DNA of 64,000 nt from assembly GCA_963728985.1 (NCBI GenBank), contig CAVSME010000001.1:620001-684000 (forward strand), in the 5' to 3' direction. Made by a program: the position numbers and the translations under genes. Under the pieces are notes generated by a model, which was given only the letters and a program-made list of their open reading frames with translations, was not told the origin of the DNA and searched no databases. Shown here in pieces: positions 7,471-15,732 of this stretch (positions within the stretch are counted from its first letter, which is position 1; each line of letters starts with the position of its first letter). The stretch is from DASXAI01 sp963728985. GTDB taxonomy: Bacteria; Actinomycetota; Acidimicrobiia; Acidimicrobiales; Ilumatobacteraceae.

Positions 7471-9894
7471 ATGGTGCGCGTCAGCACCATGCAACGGGAC
7501 GTCACCCTCGACTCCGCCCCAGAAGCGACCGCGCCTGTGCGTCCGTGGTGGCCGATGCCCCGGCGCGATACGCGCGGTCGCGAGCGCGTGCGCCGTCCCG
7601 GCGATGGCGTCCTGCTGTTCTTCGCCGCCGTTGTCTTCGTGATCCTGATCGTGCGATCCGACGAGGTCAGCGTGATCGGCGCCAACCTCTTCACGCTCGT
7701 GCACGGCCTCCCCGAAGGCCTCCACGGCATCTTCGAGTTCATCTACCGCCTCGGCTCGCTGTGGATCGTGGCCGTCGTCGCCGTCGCGGCGTTGCTGCGC
7801 CGCGACGTGCTCCTCACCGTCACGGTCACCCTCAGCGGGCTCCTGGCCGCGGCCGCCGCTCACCTTCTGGAAGCGTGGCTCGACACGGAGCACACCATCT
7901 CGCTCCCGGACGACCTCGCCGCTGCCGGCGCCACGTCGTCGTTCCCGTTGGCGCACGTCGCCGTCGCCACCGCGCTGGCGATGGCGGCGACTCCCTACGT
8001 CATCCGCCCGATCCGGATCGCGACGTGGCTGGCGGCCGGCGGCGTGGGGATCGCCGGCGTCTACCTGGCCGAGGGCCTGCCCGGCGACGTGCTGGGTGGC
8101 GCCGTGCTCGGTTTCGCCGTGGCCCGTGCCGTGTTCCTCGCCATCGGGGCGCCTGCTGGACGACCGACGGCGGAGCAGGTGCGCGCCGCGCTGACGGCCA
8201 TCGGCATCGACGCCGTCGACGTGGTGGAGTCCGACGAACCGATCACGGGCGCGGTGGAGATGCTGGCCGTCACCGCCGACGGGCGCCACCTCGTGGCCCG
8301 CGTCCTCGGCCGGGACCAGCGCGACGCCAGCTTCCTGGCGAAGACGTGGCGTTGGCTCATGCAGAAGGACTTCCAGCCCAACCTCTTCGTCACCCGGGTG
8401 AACGAGGTGGAGCACGAGGCCTACGTCACGCTGATGGCGCAGCGGGCCGGCGCCGGCGTGCCCGACGTCGTGGTGGCCGGCGCCGCCGGAGCCGACGCCG
8501 CCATGCTGGTGGAGGCGTACCCGTCCGGTCGGCCGCTGCATCTCCTCGAGGCCGAGGAGATCACGCCGGCGCTCATCGCCGAGGTGTGGCAGACGATGGC
8601 ACGCCTGCGGGCCGAAGGCATCGCCCACGGCGGCCCGAGTGCGGATCGCTTCATCGTGGTCCCCGACGGCACGGTCTGCCTGATCGACTTCTCGGCTTCC
8701 CGCGCCGGGGCCAACGCCGAGAACCTCCATCGCGACGTCGCCGAGCTCCTCGCCGTCACCGCGGTCCTGGTCGGCCCCGAGGCCGCCACGGCCGCCGCCA
8801 TGGTCGCCGTCGGGCCCGGGGCGGTGCGGGACGCGCTGCCCTTCGTGCAGCCCGTGGTCATCTCGCGATCGACCCGCCACGCCATCGGGAAGCGCTCGAA
8901 GCTGCTCGAGGAGGTGCGCACCGCCGGCGCGGCCGCGCTCGGCGAGAAGCCGCCCGAGCTCGAGCCGCTGCGCCGCGTGACCACCGGTGGGCTCCTGATG
9001 GCGGTGTTCACCTTCATCGCCATCTACGTCCTGCTCGGCCAGATCGGCGAGCTGTCAGGCATCGGCGACGCCCTGAAGACAGCGGAGTGGGGCTGGGTCT
9101 TCCTCGGGTTCTTCTTCAGCCTCTTCACCTACCCCGCTGCCGCGATCGCGCTCCTTGCCGCCCTGCCCAACCGCATCCCCATGGCCCCGGTCACGGAGCT
9201 CCAGCTGGCCACCAAGTTCACCAACCTCGTCACGCCGGCCGAGGTCGGCAGCGCCGCGATGAACATCCGGTTCCTGCAGGGCCAGGGCGTCGACGCCGCC
9301 ACGGCGGTCACGTCGGGCGTGGCCATCAGCTTCTTGAGCACGGTGGCGCAGGTCCTGCTGTTCACCGTCTGCCTGCTCGCCACCGGCGGCGACTGGAGCA
9401 CGCAGGGGCTGCCTGACGGCATCGGCCTCGTCGTCCTCATCGTGGTGATCGTCCTCGGGGTGCTCGTCGCCATCGTCGCCCGGGTGCCCAAGCTGCGGCG
9501 GATGGTGGTGCCGCAGATGCGCAAGGTCTGGGCCACCATCACCCGCCTGGCCAAGTCACCGGGGCGGACGTTGACGATCATCGCCTCCGGCCTGCTCGGC
9601 GGCGTGCTCTACGCCCTGTGCCTCGGGTGCTGCCTGCGCGCCTACGGCGGTCACCTGTCGCTGGCCATGCTGATCGTCATCAACTCCAGCGCCTCCACCG
9701 TCGCCAACCTGGCGCCCGTGCCCGGGGGCATGGGCGTGGCCGAAGCCGGGTTGGTCGCCGGCCTGACCGCCGCCGGCATCGACAGCAGCACGGCCGTGGC
9801 CGCGGTGCTGACCCATCGCCTGATCACCTTCTGGCTGCCGCCGACCTTCGGCTGGCTCGCCATCCGCGACCTGTCCCACCGCAAGTACATCTAG
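7471..9894 (+). CDS. multi-domain membrane protein: PAP2-like, kinase-like and LPG-synthase-TM (flippase-like) domains
   Basis: An 807-residue protein in three parts. Residues about 40-225 hold five or six hydrophobic segments resembling a PAP2/phosphatase membrane domain, with SSFPLAHVAVATALA where PAP2 proteins have SFPSGH. Residues about 230-480 form a soluble kinase-like segment: GVPDVVVAG, a PSADRFIVVPDGTVCLIDFSAS catalytic-loop/DFG-like stretch, and NLHRDVAELLA. Residues about 490-807 are a multi-helix UPF0104/lysylphosphatidylglycerol-synthase TM domain (TNLVTPAEVGSAAMNIRFLQ, NLAPVPGGMGVAEAGLVAGL). Comparable actinobacterial proteins are thought to handle envelope lipids; no reaction is assigned here. 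An alternative start is Met at 7489. Confidence 0.82.
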   Translation: MVRVSTMQRDVTLDSAPEATAPVRPWWPMPRRDTRGRERVRRPGDGVLLFFAAVVFVILIVRSDEVSVIGANLFTLVHGLPEGLHGIFEFIYRLGSLWIVAVVAVAALLRRDVLLTVTVTLSGLLAAAAAHLLEAWLDTEHTISLPDDLAAAGATSSFPLAHVAVATALAMAATPYVIRPIRIATWLAAGGVGIAGVYLAEGLPGDVLGGAVLGFAVARAVFLAIGAPAGRPTAEQVRAALTAIGIDAVDVVESDEPITGAVEMLAVTADGRHLVARVLGRDQRDASFLAKTWRWLMQKDFQPNLFVTRVNEVEHEAYVTLMAQRAGAGVPDVVVAGAAGADAAMLVEAYPSGRPLHLLEAEEITPALIAEVWQTMARLRAEGIAHGGPSADRFIVVPDGTVCLIDFSASRAGANAENLHRDVAELLAVTAVLVGPEAATAAAMVAVGPGAVRDALPFVQPVVISRSTRHAIGKRSKLLEEVRTAGAAALGEKPPELEPLRRVTTGGLLMAVFTFIAIYVLLGQIGELSGIGDALKTAEWGWVFLGFFFSLFTYPAAAIALLAALPNRIPMAPVTELQLATKFTNLVTPAEVGSAAMNIRFLQGQGVDAATAVTSGVAISFLSTVAQVLLFTVCLLATGGDWSTQGLPDGIGLVVLIVVIVLGVLVAIVARVPKLRRMVVPQMRKVWATITRLAKSPGRTLTIIASGLLGGVLYALCLGCCLRAYGGHLSLAMLIVINSSASTVANLAPVPGGMGVAEAGLVAGLTAAGIDSSTAVAAVLTHRLITFWLPPTFGWLAIRDLSHRKYI

Positions 9895-9916
9895 CGGGCT
9901 CTGCCGATGAGCCCGC
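9894..9916 (+). terminator. possible hairpin terminator after the 807-residue membrane protein
   Basis: GCGGGCT (9894-9900) pairs perfectly with AGCCCGC (9910-9916) across a 9-nt loop, starting at the last base of the stop codon. No clear T-run follows, so function is uncertain. Confidence 0.4.
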
Positions 9917-9935
9917 GGCTTCCTCGTGCTGCCGG

Positions 9936-10223
9936 CTAAGCGGCGCGGCGATGGCGCCACACGAGGCCGGTGGCCACGGCGCCGGCGGCGGCGCCGGCCA
10001 GCGGCGCTGCTGCCCACAGCAGCTTCAGGTGGTGCCGGGGCGACGCGAGACCGGACACGTCCGGTCCGTCCACCGGCTCGAGGCCGAAGCCGACGAGCAC
10101 ACCGTTCACCACGTTGACCCGCAGGCCACCGCCGATGGATTGGCTGAACGTGCTGCGGCGCCGACCGCGCCACCAGACCGCCTCCACCGGATCGCCCGCC
10201 TGCCTGCCCAGGATGTCGCCCAT
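9936..10223 (-). CDS. small hypothetical protein with one C-terminal membrane segment
   Basis: A 95-residue basic protein starting at an ATG preceded by GGAGG. The middle is polar (SIGGGLRVNVVNGVLVGFG) and the C-terminus is one hydrophobic helix (LLWAAAPLAGAAAGAVATGLVW) ending in WRHRRAA, as in a tail-anchored protein with a positive cytoplasmic end. I do not recognise the family. It follows mreB on the same strand after an 88-bp gap. A GTG at 10283 would add 20 Gly-rich residues, less likely because the ribosome site favours 10223. Confidence 0.45.
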   Translation of the reverse strand: MGDILGRQAGDPVEAVWWRGRRRSTFSQSIGGGLRVNVVNGVLVGFGLEPVDGPDVSGLASPRHHLKLLWAAAPLAGAAAGAVATGLVWRHRRAA

Positions 10224-10311
10224 CACCCCTCCAGAGCCCCCGCCCCGACCTTCAAATACGGAACCTACCGAGACGGTTGTCACCCGGCAATGGGCCGGAC
10301 GAACCCACCAC

Positions 10312-11316
10312 TTACCGCCGCGCCCCCATGAACATCACCTTCAGGGCGTCGTAGTGCTCGATGCAGTGGCCGGCGCCCAGCACCACCGCCTCGAGGGCGA
10401 GGTCGACCAGGTGCACCGGCACCTTCGTCTCCCGCTCGATGCGCTTGTCGAGCCCGCGCAGGAGGCCGCCGCCACCGACGAGGTGGATGCCGCGCACGAG
10501 GAAGTCCTGCGACAGCTCGGGCGGCGCCTTCGACAGGCACCGGATCACGGAGTCGACGATCGTGGTGGTGACCTCGTCGATAGCGGTGCGCACCTCGCTC
10601 GGCGACAGCACCACCGTCTTGGGCAGGCCGCTCATCAGATCGCGACCACGCACCTCGGCGTGCACCTCGTCGGGCGTCGGGGCGGCCGAGCCGATCGCCA
10701 TCTTGATCTCCTCGGCGGTGCGCTCGCCGATGGCGATGCCGTACTCGCGGCGCACGTAGTTCTGGATGCCGGTGTCGATGTCGAAGGAGCCCGTCCGGAC
10801 CGCTTCCAGGGCGACGATGCCGCCCAGTGAGATCACCGCCGTCTCGGTGGTGCCGCCGCCGACGTCGATCACGAGGTTCCCGATCGGCTCGTCGACGGGC
10901 AGGCCGGCGCCGATGGCCGCCGCCATCGGCTGCTCGATGAGCTGCGGATCAGCGGCGCCCGCCCGGCGAGCAGCCTCGGTGACGGCCCGCTTCTCCACCT
11001 CGGTGATGGCCGACGGCACGCAGATGAGGACGCGAGGCCGGTTGAACCGTGTCACGCCGACGCGCTGGAGCAGCAGCCGGATCATGCGCTCGGTGATGTC
11101 GAAGTCGGTGATGGCCCCGCCCCGGAGGGGACGCACGGCCACGATGTAGCCGGGCGTGCGGCCGATCATCTGCCACGCCTCGTGCCCGGTCGCCAGGACC
11201 TCGCCGCTCTGGCTGTTCAGAGCGATGACCGACGGTTCGTTCAGCACGATGCCTCGTCCCTTGGCGTACACCAGGGTGTTGGCCGTGCCCAGGTCGATGG
11301 CCAGGTCGCGAGCCAG
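10312..11316 (-). CDS. mreB: rod-shape-determining protein MreB (probable CTG start)
   Basis: An actin-like cytoskeletal ATPase that directs lateral wall synthesis. The frame carries the phosphate-1 motif LAIDLGTANTLVYAKGRGI, phosphate-2 NLVIDVGGGTTETAVISLGG, and a C-terminal VHLVGGGGLLRGLDKRI adenosine-binding region. Taking the first GTG (11271) would cut off the essential N-terminal LAIDLGTANT. An in-frame TAG lies at 11320-11322 and the only codon giving the full N-terminus is CTG at 11316 (L-A-R-D-L-A-I-D). That TAG is also the stop of the upstream gene, so reinitiation on a CTG is my reading. Length then is 334 residues, normal for MreB. Confidence 0.88.
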   Translation of the reverse strand: MARDLAIDLGTANTLVYAKGRGIVLNEPSVIALNSQSGEVLATGHEAWQMIGRTPGYIVAVRPLRGGAITDFDITERMIRLLLQRVGVTRFNRPRVLICVPSAITEVEKRAVTEAARRAGAADPQLIEQPMAAAIGAGLPVDEPIGNLVIDVGGGTTETAVISLGGIVALEAVRTGSFDIDTGIQNYVRREYGIAIGERTAEEIKMAIGSAAPTPDEVHAEVRGRDLMSGLPKTVVLSPSEVRTAIDEVTTTIVDSVIRCLSKAPPELSQDFLVRGIHLVGGGGLLRGLDKRIERETKVPVHLVDLALEAVVLGAGHCIEHYDALKVMFMGARR

Positions 11317-11319
11317 GGC

Positions 11320-11586
11320 CTACTCCTGGCACTCCGCGGCGGGCGTCTCCGTCTCTTCGACCGGCCCGAGCGGGGTCGTCGTGGCGGGTAGCAGGGGATC
11401 GAGCGAGCGGGGCTGATCGGCACCATCGCCGAGGCGCGACCCTTCGGGCGCCAGGGCCTGCATCTCCCGCTGGAAGGACTTGATGCCGCGGTACTCGCCC
11501 TTGGGCTCGCGAGCCCGCAGCAGGAGGACCGTGGTCCCGACGGCGATGACGCCGAGCATGGCGAGGAGGAAGACCAGGCTCTCCAT
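11320..11586 (-). CDS. small single-pass membrane protein, unknown function
   Basis: An 88-residue protein with an N-terminal membrane anchor (ESLVFLLAMLGVIAVGTTVLLL) followed by a charged tail starting RAREPKGEYRGIKSFQREM. I do not recognise the family. Its ATG overlaps the TGA of moaE (ATGA) and its TAG lies 4 bp before the inferred CTG of mreB, so the three genes are probably translated as a unit. The orientation, with a short N-terminal anchor and a long cytoplasmic or periplasmic tail, cannot be settled from sequence. Confidence 0.65.
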   Translation of the reverse strand: MESLVFLLAMLGVIAVGTTVLLLRAREPKGEYRGIKSFQREMQALAPEGSRLGDGADQPRSLDPLLPATTTPLGPVEETETPAAECQE

Positions 11587-12071
11587 CAGCCGACCTCGGA
11601 CACCGTCTGCGCGCCGAGCGCCCAATCCTCGCCGCCAGCCCACGTCTCCTGCTTCCAGATCGGCACGGTGGCCTTCAGCGTGTCGATGCCGTAGCGGGCG
11701 GCGTCGAACGCCTCACCACGGTGCGGCGCCGAGACGGCGACCACCACGGATGAGGTGCCGAGCTCGAGGCGACCCGTGCGATGGAGGAGGGCGATGCGGC
11801 CGGTCGTGGGCCAGCGATCGCGGATCTCCGCGGCGATGGCGGCCAGGCGGGGCACCACCTGCTCCTCGTACGCCTCGTAGGTCAGGTGGGCGACACCGGG
11901 GCGGCCTTCGGCGTGATCCCGGACCGTGCCCGAGAACAGGACCACGGCACCGCAATCCGGGCGGACCGACCAGTCGTAGACCTCGGCGACAGGCAGCGGC
12001 GATGTGGTGAGGGCGAGCCACGTCTCGCTGGCAGCCTCGTCGGCTTCGACGCCAGGCGATGTCGGGGGCAC
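11586..12071 (-). CDS. moaE: molybdopterin synthase catalytic subunit MoaE
   Basis: A 161-residue protein that transfers sulfur from MoaD thiocarboxylate to precursor Z to make molybdopterin. Family motifs are CGAVVLFSGTVRDHAEGR, LTYEAYEEQ, RIALLHRTGRLELG, VVAVSAPHRGEAFDA and a VPIWKQE lysine motif near the C-terminus that marks the active site. No moaD is visible next to it in this window. The GTG at 12071 is the furthest usable start; the first 20 residues are not conserved, so the true start may be a little downstream. It overlaps the next small membrane protein gene. Confidence 0.93.
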   Translation of the reverse strand: MPPTSPGVEADEAASETWLALTTSPLPVAEVYDWSVRPDCGAVVLFSGTVRDHAEGRPGVAHLTYEAYEEQVVPRLAAIAAEIRDRWPTTGRIALLHRTGRLELGTSSVVVAVSAPHRGEAFDAARYGIDTLKATVPIWKQETWAGGEDWALGAQTVSEVG

Positions 12072-12173
12072 AAAAGATCATCGTAGCGGCGCCCGAGCGG
12101 CATCCTGCCAGCGCACGAGGGCTGCGGTGCCGCGCCGCTACATCTCGCAGGTCCGTCAGTAGGCTGCCACGAC

Positions 12174-13304
12174 GTGGAGCGGAGCGACTGGTCGGACGAA
12201 GAACCGTTCGCCTTCCGCCCGCCGTTGCCCCCCGAGGACCGGGTGTGGCGGCATCCGTCCGAGCTCGGCGGCATGGCCGGCCCTGCGGCGGGCTTCGTGG
12301 CGCCGTCGCGCCGGAGCCACCCCACGCGAACTCGCATCGCCCTCGCCGCCGCCGTCAGCGCCACGGGGGCGTTGCTGATCGCCGTCCTCGCCGCCACGGC
12401 CCTGCAAGGTGGGGGCGGTGGCGCCGGCGCCACCGTCGAGCCCTCGGCCAGCAGCTTCAGCTTCGCTCCCACCACGATCGGTGGTGACGGCCTGGGGCGG
12501 CCCGCCGAAGGCGTGGTGCACCTGGTGGCCACCACGGTCGACGGCACCAGGACGGTCAGCGGCGTCGTGCTCGACGCCCGCGGCACCATCGCCACCACGG
12601 CCGCCGCCGTCCTCGGGGCGACGACGATGGTCGCCTACCTGGCCGACGGCACCGAGTACGAGGCGACGCTGCTCGGCGTCGACGCCGAGTCGGGGGCAGC
12701 GGTCGTGCGGGTGGCGGCCCGGCCCCTGGCGGCGTCGAGCGGATGGGCGGTGACCCTCTCGAAGGGCGACCTCGTCCACACCGGTCCCACTGGCCCCACC
12801 GCCACCGTGGACGAGCTCGGGGTCAACGCCCCCACGGACTCGGGTCAGGTCTTGAAGCACCTCGTGCGCCTCGACATGGACGACGAGGCCCCGCCCATCC
12901 CGGAAGGCACCCCCCTGCTCGACGACCATCAGCGGGTCGTGGGCCTGTGCACCCACGCACGCGACGACCGGGTGTATGCCGTCCCGATCGAGATCCCCCG
13001 GGCCGCCGCCCGCAGCATCAGCGTGCACGGGCGCGTCGTGGTGCCCTGGCTCGGGGTGAGCGGTGACGACGGAGGCGCCAGCACGGGCGCCTCTCTCGAC
13101 ACGGTGACCTCGGGCTCGCCGGCCAGCGCCGCCGGGCTCCAGGCCGGCGACACCATCGTCTCGATGGACGGGCAACCGATCGACTCCATGGCCGTCCTGG
13201 CCCTGTCCCTGCGCGACTACGACGCCGGGGCCATGGTCGACCTCGCCTACCTCCGCGCCGGCCAGATCCGCCACGCCTCAGCGGTGCTGGTCGAACGGCC
13301 GTAA
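12174..13304 (+). CDS. HtrA-like protein with PDZ domain, catalytic triad lost
   Basis: A 376-residue protein with a cytoplasmic N-terminus, one membrane segment (IALAAAVSATGALLIAVLAA, near residue 55), a trypsin-fold domain and a C-terminal PDZ (SPASAAGLQAGDTIVSMDG). Against active HtrA, the TN-x-HVV histidine is replaced (ATTAAAVLGA), the D-LAV aspartate is replaced (ESGAAVV), and the GNSGGPL serine loop reads PEGTPLLD. All three catalytic residues are therefore absent and it is predicted to be a non-proteolytic binding or scaffold protein. A real htrA (frameshifted) lies at 29.7-31.0 kb. Confidence 0.8.
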   Translation: MERSDWSDEEPFAFRPPLPPEDRVWRHPSELGGMAGPAAGFVAPSRRSHPTRTRIALAAAVSATGALLIAVLAATALQGGGGGAGATVEPSASSFSFAPTTIGGDGLGRPAEGVVHLVATTVDGTRTVSGVVLDARGTIATTAAAVLGATTMVAYLADGTEYEATLLGVDAESGAAVVRVAARPLAASSGWAVTLSKGDLVHTGPTGPTATVDELGVNAPTDSGQVLKHLVRLDMDDEAPPIPEGTPLLDDHQRVVGLCTHARDDRVYAVPIEIPRAAARSISVHGRVVVPWLGVSGDDGGASTGASLDTVTSGSPASAAGLQAGDTIVSMDGQPIDSMAVLALSLRDYDAGAMVDLAYLRAGQIRHASAVLVERP

Positions 13305-13350
13305 TACGCGGCGCCTTCGGCGCCGACTCGCTGCGCTCGAACAATCCCGC
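13305..13350 (+). repeat. stop-proximal repeat R2, uninterrupted copy a
   Basis: It begins directly after the TAA of the HtrA-like gene. It contains a perfect hairpin (CGGCGCC, loop TTC, GGCGCCG at 13309-13325) and then the family core CTCGCTGCGCTCGAACAAT. The same core, in the same position relative to a stop codon, recurs at 15733, 29727, 37424 and 57587. The hairpin could act as a terminator. Confidence 0.7.
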
Positions 13351-13451
13351 CAGCGGCGGCCCCGCCGCCGCACTGCGGCGGCACCCTCCAACCTGATTCG
13401 TACTGACGCGCCGCAGCCCGGTATGCGTGGCATCTCGTACACGAGATGGGG

Positions 13452-14507
13452 TCAGGTGCGGCGGGCGCGGCGGACGAGGCGGCGCACCAGGAGCCCGATC
13501 CCGACGCTCAGCCCGGCCACGCCCACTCCCGCGCCGGCCAGGGCCAGCTCCTGCTTGCGCTTGGGGCTGAGCATCGTCCACCACCGGGCCTCGGTGCCGG
13601 CCACGTACGCCTGCTCGTTGGTGTACCGGGGCCGCCAGCCCGCCGCCTTGAGCCGATCGTTGGCCACCAGCCACGGGTAGGCCGTGTACGGCAGCAGCCC
13701 GGCCGGGATGGGCCCGCGCTGGAAGCGCCAGCGGATGCGAGCCAGCAGGCGGGCGAGGCGCAGGGGCATCGCCGGATGGGGGGCCACGCCGCCGAGGTCC
13801 CGCACGACGTCACCCGGGATCCACCCGTCGGGAGCGACGTTGCACGGGCCGTCGAGCTTCACCCGCCGAACATGCTCCACGGCTGACGCCAGGTCGTCGA
13901 GGTGGACGAACTGGCGCGGTGGCTCCTCCTCCAGCGATCGCAAGCCGGTGGCGGCGGCGAGCGAGCGGGCCATCCAGCTCGACCCGTCGGGCGCCAGCGC
14001 CGTGCACGGGCGCAGCACCGCCACCACCCGGGCCGGATCGCCGGCGGCCCACGTCGCCAGGACCAGCTCGGCGCGCGCCCGCTCCACGGCGTACGGCAGC
14101 TCGGCGCTCGGGCGCAACGGCGCGTCCTCGGTCAGGGGCAGCGGGTTGTTGGGCCACGCGCCGTAGACGAGCGCCGACGACAGCGCCACGACATGGCGGA
14201 CGCCGACGTCCTCAGCAGCGTCGAGCACGAGCGCAGTGACGTCGACGGGTGCGCCCCGCCGACCCCGTCGGCCATCGCCGTCGCCGTCGGTGTACGCCAG
14301 GTGCACGAGGGTGTCCGCCCCGCGCAACAGCGAGCGGGCGTCGTCCACATGGATGTCGAGGCGGTGGCGCTCGATCTTGGGATCGACCACGGGCACGGTG
14401 GTGGCGTCGACGGCCACCACGCGGTCGACATCGGGCGCCTCGGCGAGGAGCGCCAGCAGCCGGCGGCCCACCCGGCCGGCGGCACCTGTCACCACGACGG
14501 TGGTCAC
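13452..14507 (-). CDS. NAD(P)-dependent epimerase/dehydratase-family protein
   Basis: A 351-residue extended short-chain dehydrogenase. TTVVVTGAAGRVGRRLLALL is the N-terminal Rossmann G-x-x-G-x-x-G region. VRHVVALSSALVYGAW and LPYAVERARAE supply the S and Y of the active site, although the usual Y-x-x-x-K reads Y-A-V-E-R, with Arg in place of Lys. A C-terminal segment near residue 330 (LAGAGVGVAGLSVGIGLLV) is hydrophobic and followed by RRLVRRARR, suggesting a membrane tether. Substrate unknown; relatives act on nucleotide sugars. It is convergent with the HtrA-like gene. Confidence 0.8.
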   Translation of the reverse strand: MTTVVVTGAAGRVGRRLLALLAEAPDVDRVVAVDATTVPVVDPKIERHRLDIHVDDARSLLRGADTLVHLAYTDGDGDGRRGRRGAPVDVTALVLDAAEDVGVRHVVALSSALVYGAWPNNPLPLTEDAPLRPSAELPYAVERARAELVLATWAAGDPARVVAVLRPCTALAPDGSSWMARSLAAATGLRSLEEEPPRQFVHLDDLASAVEHVRRVKLDGPCNVAPDGWIPGDVVRDLGGVAPHPAMPLRLARLLARIRWRFQRGPIPAGLLPYTAYPWLVANDRLKAAGWRPRYTNEQAYVAGTEARWWTMLSPKRKQELALAGAGVGVAGLSVGIGLLVRRLVRRARRT

Positions 14508-14550
14508 GGCTGCGGACCGCTTCGCACATCCATCGGCCTACCATGCCCTG

Positions 14551-15732
14551 GTGACCGAACCCGGTCCAGGCGACGATCCCTTCCGTGGTGTGCCCTTCCT
14601 CGGTGACCTGGCGCGCATGTTGCAGGGCCAGGGGCCGTTGAACTGGGACGCCGCTCGCCAGTTCGCTCTCATGATCGCCACCGACGGCACATCTGAGCAG
14701 AACATCGACCCCACGGTGCGCTTCCGGTACCAGGAGCTGGGGCGCATCGCCGATCTGCACGTGCAGCAGGCGACCGGGCTGGAGACGGTGACGCTGGGCC
14801 GGGCCGTCGAGGTCGTCCCCGTCACCCGAGGCACGTGGGCTCAGCACGCCCTCGACGCGTATCGCCCGCTCTTCCAGCACCTGGCGGGCACGCTCGGCGC
14901 GGCATCGGCGGCCACCACCGCAGGCATGGGCGACGAGGAGAGCGAGCCCGGCCTCGCCATGTTCGGCGGCCTGATGCAGATGCTGTCGCCGATGATGCTC
15001 GGCATGTCAGTGGGCTCGATGGTGGGCCATCTGTCGCGCCGGTCGTTCGGCCAGTACGACCTGCCCATCCCCCGCCCGGCGTCGCCCGAGGTGCACGTGG
15101 TGAGCGCCACGATCGACGCCTTCGGCGAGGCGTGGAGCCTGCCCCTCGACGACCTGCGCCTCTGGGTCAGCCTGCAGGAGATCGCCAGCCACGCCGTGCT
15201 CACGATCCCCCACGTGCGCACCGAGCTCGAGTCGCTGCTCATGTCCTACGTGGCCGGCTTCCAGCCGAACCCCGACGCCCTGGGCGACAAGCTGGCGGCG
15301 CTCGACCCGAGCGACACCAGCGGCCTGGCCGACCTCCAGCAGGTCCTCGGGGATCCGGAGGTGCTCCTCGGCGCCATGCAGTCGCCCGCCCAGCACGCGC
15401 TGCTCCCCCGGCTCGACGCCCTCGTCGCCACCATCATCGGCTACGTCGATCACATCGTGGACGTGGCTGCCCGCGGGCTGGTGGCCACCGCCCCCCGGAT
15501 CGCCGAGGCCGCCCGGCGGCGGCGGGTCGAGTCCGACCAGTCCGACGTGTTCGTCGAGCGCCTGCTCGGTCTCACGCTCACGCAGCCGGCGGTGGAGCGG
15601 GGGCACGCGTTCGTGGCCGGCGTGCTCGAGCGGGGCGGCGATCTCAGCCGGTTGTGGCAGTCCGCCGGCGAGCTGCCCACCCCGGCCGAAGTGGACGCCC
15701 CCGGCCTCTGGCTCGCCCGCATCGACCTGTAA
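14551..15732 (+). CDS. DUF2342 / zinc-metalloprotease-like protein with degenerate HEXXH
   Basis: A 393-residue protein of the actinobacterial DUF2342 family, annotated elsewhere as a zinc-dependent metalloprotease or F420-associated hydrolase. Supporting stretches are MMLGMSVGSMVGHLSRRSFGQYDLP and the conserved DDLRLWVSLQEIASHAVL. At the last, family members normally have WVxLHExxH; here the first His is Gln and the second is Ser, so the zinc motif is broken and activity is doubtful. The GTG at 14551 starts the conserved N-terminal region (DPFRGVPFLGDLARML). The stop is followed at once by repeat R2. Confidence 0.75.
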   Translation: MTEPGPGDDPFRGVPFLGDLARMLQGQGPLNWDAARQFALMIATDGTSEQNIDPTVRFRYQELGRIADLHVQQATGLETVTLGRAVEVVPVTRGTWAQHALDAYRPLFQHLAGTLGAASAATTAGMGDEESEPGLAMFGGLMQMLSPMMLGMSVGSMVGHLSRRSFGQYDLPIPRPASPEVHVVSATIDAFGEAWSLPLDDLRLWVSLQEIASHAVLTIPHVRTELESLLMSYVAGFQPNPDALGDKLAALDPSDTSGLADLQQVLGDPEVLLGAMQSPAQHALLPRLDALVATIIGYVDHIVDVAARGLVATAPRIAEAARRRRVESDQSDVFVERLLGLTLTQPAVERGHAFVAGVLERGGDLSRLWQSAGELPTPAEVDAPGLWLARIDL

